A stretch of DNA of 64,000 bases from positions 62,001-126,000 of the forward strand of contig CAZAPG010000003.1 in the NCBI GenBank assembly GCA_964486935.1, read 5' to 3'. Below the pieces are notes generated by a model that saw nothing but the letters and a program-made list of their open reading frames with translations, was not told the origin of the DNA and made no database searches. Positions 63,580-64,000 of this stretch are shown one piece after another. The translations under genes and the position numbers were made by a program. Source of the DNA: CAZAPG01 sp964486935 (GTDB taxonomy: Bacteria > Chloroflexota > Anaerolineae > 4572-78 > J111). The number at the start of each line of letters is the position of its first letter. Within the stretch, counting starts at the first letter, position 1.

Positions 63580-64000
63580 ACGGCTATGCCCTCCGGCTCT
63601 AACGACTCGACGCGCAGGGTGGTGTTGATGGTTCCGGTGCGGCCATCGCGGTAGGCCACCTCGGCGCTCACCTGCACCTGGCTCTGGTTGGAGTAAAGGG
63701 CGCGAATGATGTCGGCGTAACGCTGGGCCAGAAAGCTGCGGCGCAGTTTGCGGGTGCGGGTCATTTCGCCCTCGTCGGCATCAAACTCTTTATGCAACAG
63801 CACAAAGCGGCGCACCCGCCCCGAAGCAGGCAGCGACTGGTTGACCTGGGCCACGTCGCGCCGGATTAACTCGTACACCTCCGGCTTTTGGGCCAGGTCG
63901 GTGTAGGTGGTATAGGCCAGGCGATTTTTCTCGGCCCAGCGGCCCACGTTTTCAAAATCAATGGTGATGAGGGCGGTCACATAATTTTGCGACCTGTCGC
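63576..64000 (-). CDS. AMP-dependent acyl-CoA ligase, C-terminal fragment
   Basis: The frame is open to the right edge; about 141 C-terminal residues are visible. The sequence reads DRSQNYVTALITIDFENVGRWAEKN, then VNQSLPASGRVRRFVLLHKEFDADEGEMTRTRKLRRSFL, and a YRDGRTGTINTTLRVE end. This matches the C-terminal region of long-chain or aromatic acyl-CoA ligases (FadD15-like), which adenylate carboxylic acids and thioesterify them to CoA. Such ligases are common inside Liv-type transporter operons and suggest import and activation of an organic acid. The N-terminus is outside the window. Confidence 0.85.
   Translation of the reverse strand, partial: DRSQNYVTALITIDFENVGRWAEKNRLAYTTYTDLAQKPEVYELIRRDVAQVNQSLPASGRVRRFVLLHKEFDADEGEMTRTRKLRRSFLAQRYADIIRALYSNQSQVQVSAEVAYRDGRTGTINTTLRVESLEPEGIAV

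Noticed and set aside
1..64000. CRISPR arrays, tRNA or rRNA genes, insertion sequences, prophage
   Set aside because: No spaced direct-repeat array, cloverleaf, rRNA-like segment, transposase or phage structural gene was found on either strand.

Overview
The window is a gene-dense bacterial chromosome segment with moderately high G+C, coding on both strands in long runs. It has no rRNA, tRNA, CRISPR array, phage gene or recognisable transposase. The gene mix best fits a Chloroflexota (Anaerolineae/Caldilineae-like) metagenome genome. That mix is Hanks-type kinases with FHA, GAF and SpoIIE domains, BMP-type nucleoside ABC transport, several molybdenum hydroxylase modules, Liv-type transport with an acyl-CoA ligase, and dockerin/cohesin surface proteins. 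The lineage is an inference from gene content; no marker gene confirms it.

Layout. (1) 1-3765: a truncated multi-GAF/PAS sensor and a divergent Ser/Thr kinase with an FHA domain, each with a readable promoter. (2) 3921-8158: an NAD-synthesis locus (NadE, a short pyruvate-kinase-like protein, a vWA protein, and an NMN-adenylyltransferase-like protein) with a palindromic operator on the promoter. (3) 8400-11449: phosphomannomutase/phosphoglucomutase, proline dehydrogenase and a FabL-like enoyl reductase. (4) 11450-18085: a Tat-signal protein divergent from a GntR regulator, then a CoxG-CoxM-CoxL-CoxS-type molybdenum hydroxylase set and a HAD hydrolase. (5) 18154-21285: an operon of PurM/HypE-like protein, 3-hydroxyacyl-CoA dehydrogenase and class V aminotransferase. 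(6) 21467-35239: a large leftward block. A FadR-type regulator, LLM oxidoreductase, M29/NicX-like metalloenzyme, cupin and class II aldolase lead into a second molybdenum hydroxylase. That hydroxylase is translationally coupled to a BMP-type ABC transporter whose binding protein carries a near-identical tandem copy of its whole ligand domain. (7) 35504-41136: class IV aminotransferase, MEMO-like protein, M20 peptidase, O-antigen-ligase-like protein and a GntR/UTRA regulator. (8) 41148-50160: five secreted cohesin/dockerin proteins. (9) 50842-58970: HIT protein, SDR, radical SAM protein and a 1898-residue kinase-ATPase-GAF-PAS-SpoIIE protein. (10) 58967-64000: LivF, LivK, LivM, LivH and the C-terminal end of an acyl-CoA ligase.

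The least ordinary part is region 8. Four proteins repeat a cohesin, a short 'QGR' beta domain and a dockerin. One of them also carries a peptidoglycan-amidase domain at the front and a di-heme MauG-type peroxidase at the back, a second carries a degenerate M23 domain, and a fifth is a membrane-anchored cohesin. This looks like a small cellulosome-type surface assembly that carries no polysaccharidase and is linked instead to the cell wall and redox chemistry. Other points of note are the tandem-duplicated transporter domain, the operator architecture in front of the NAD genes, and several families of hairpin repeats scattered between genes.
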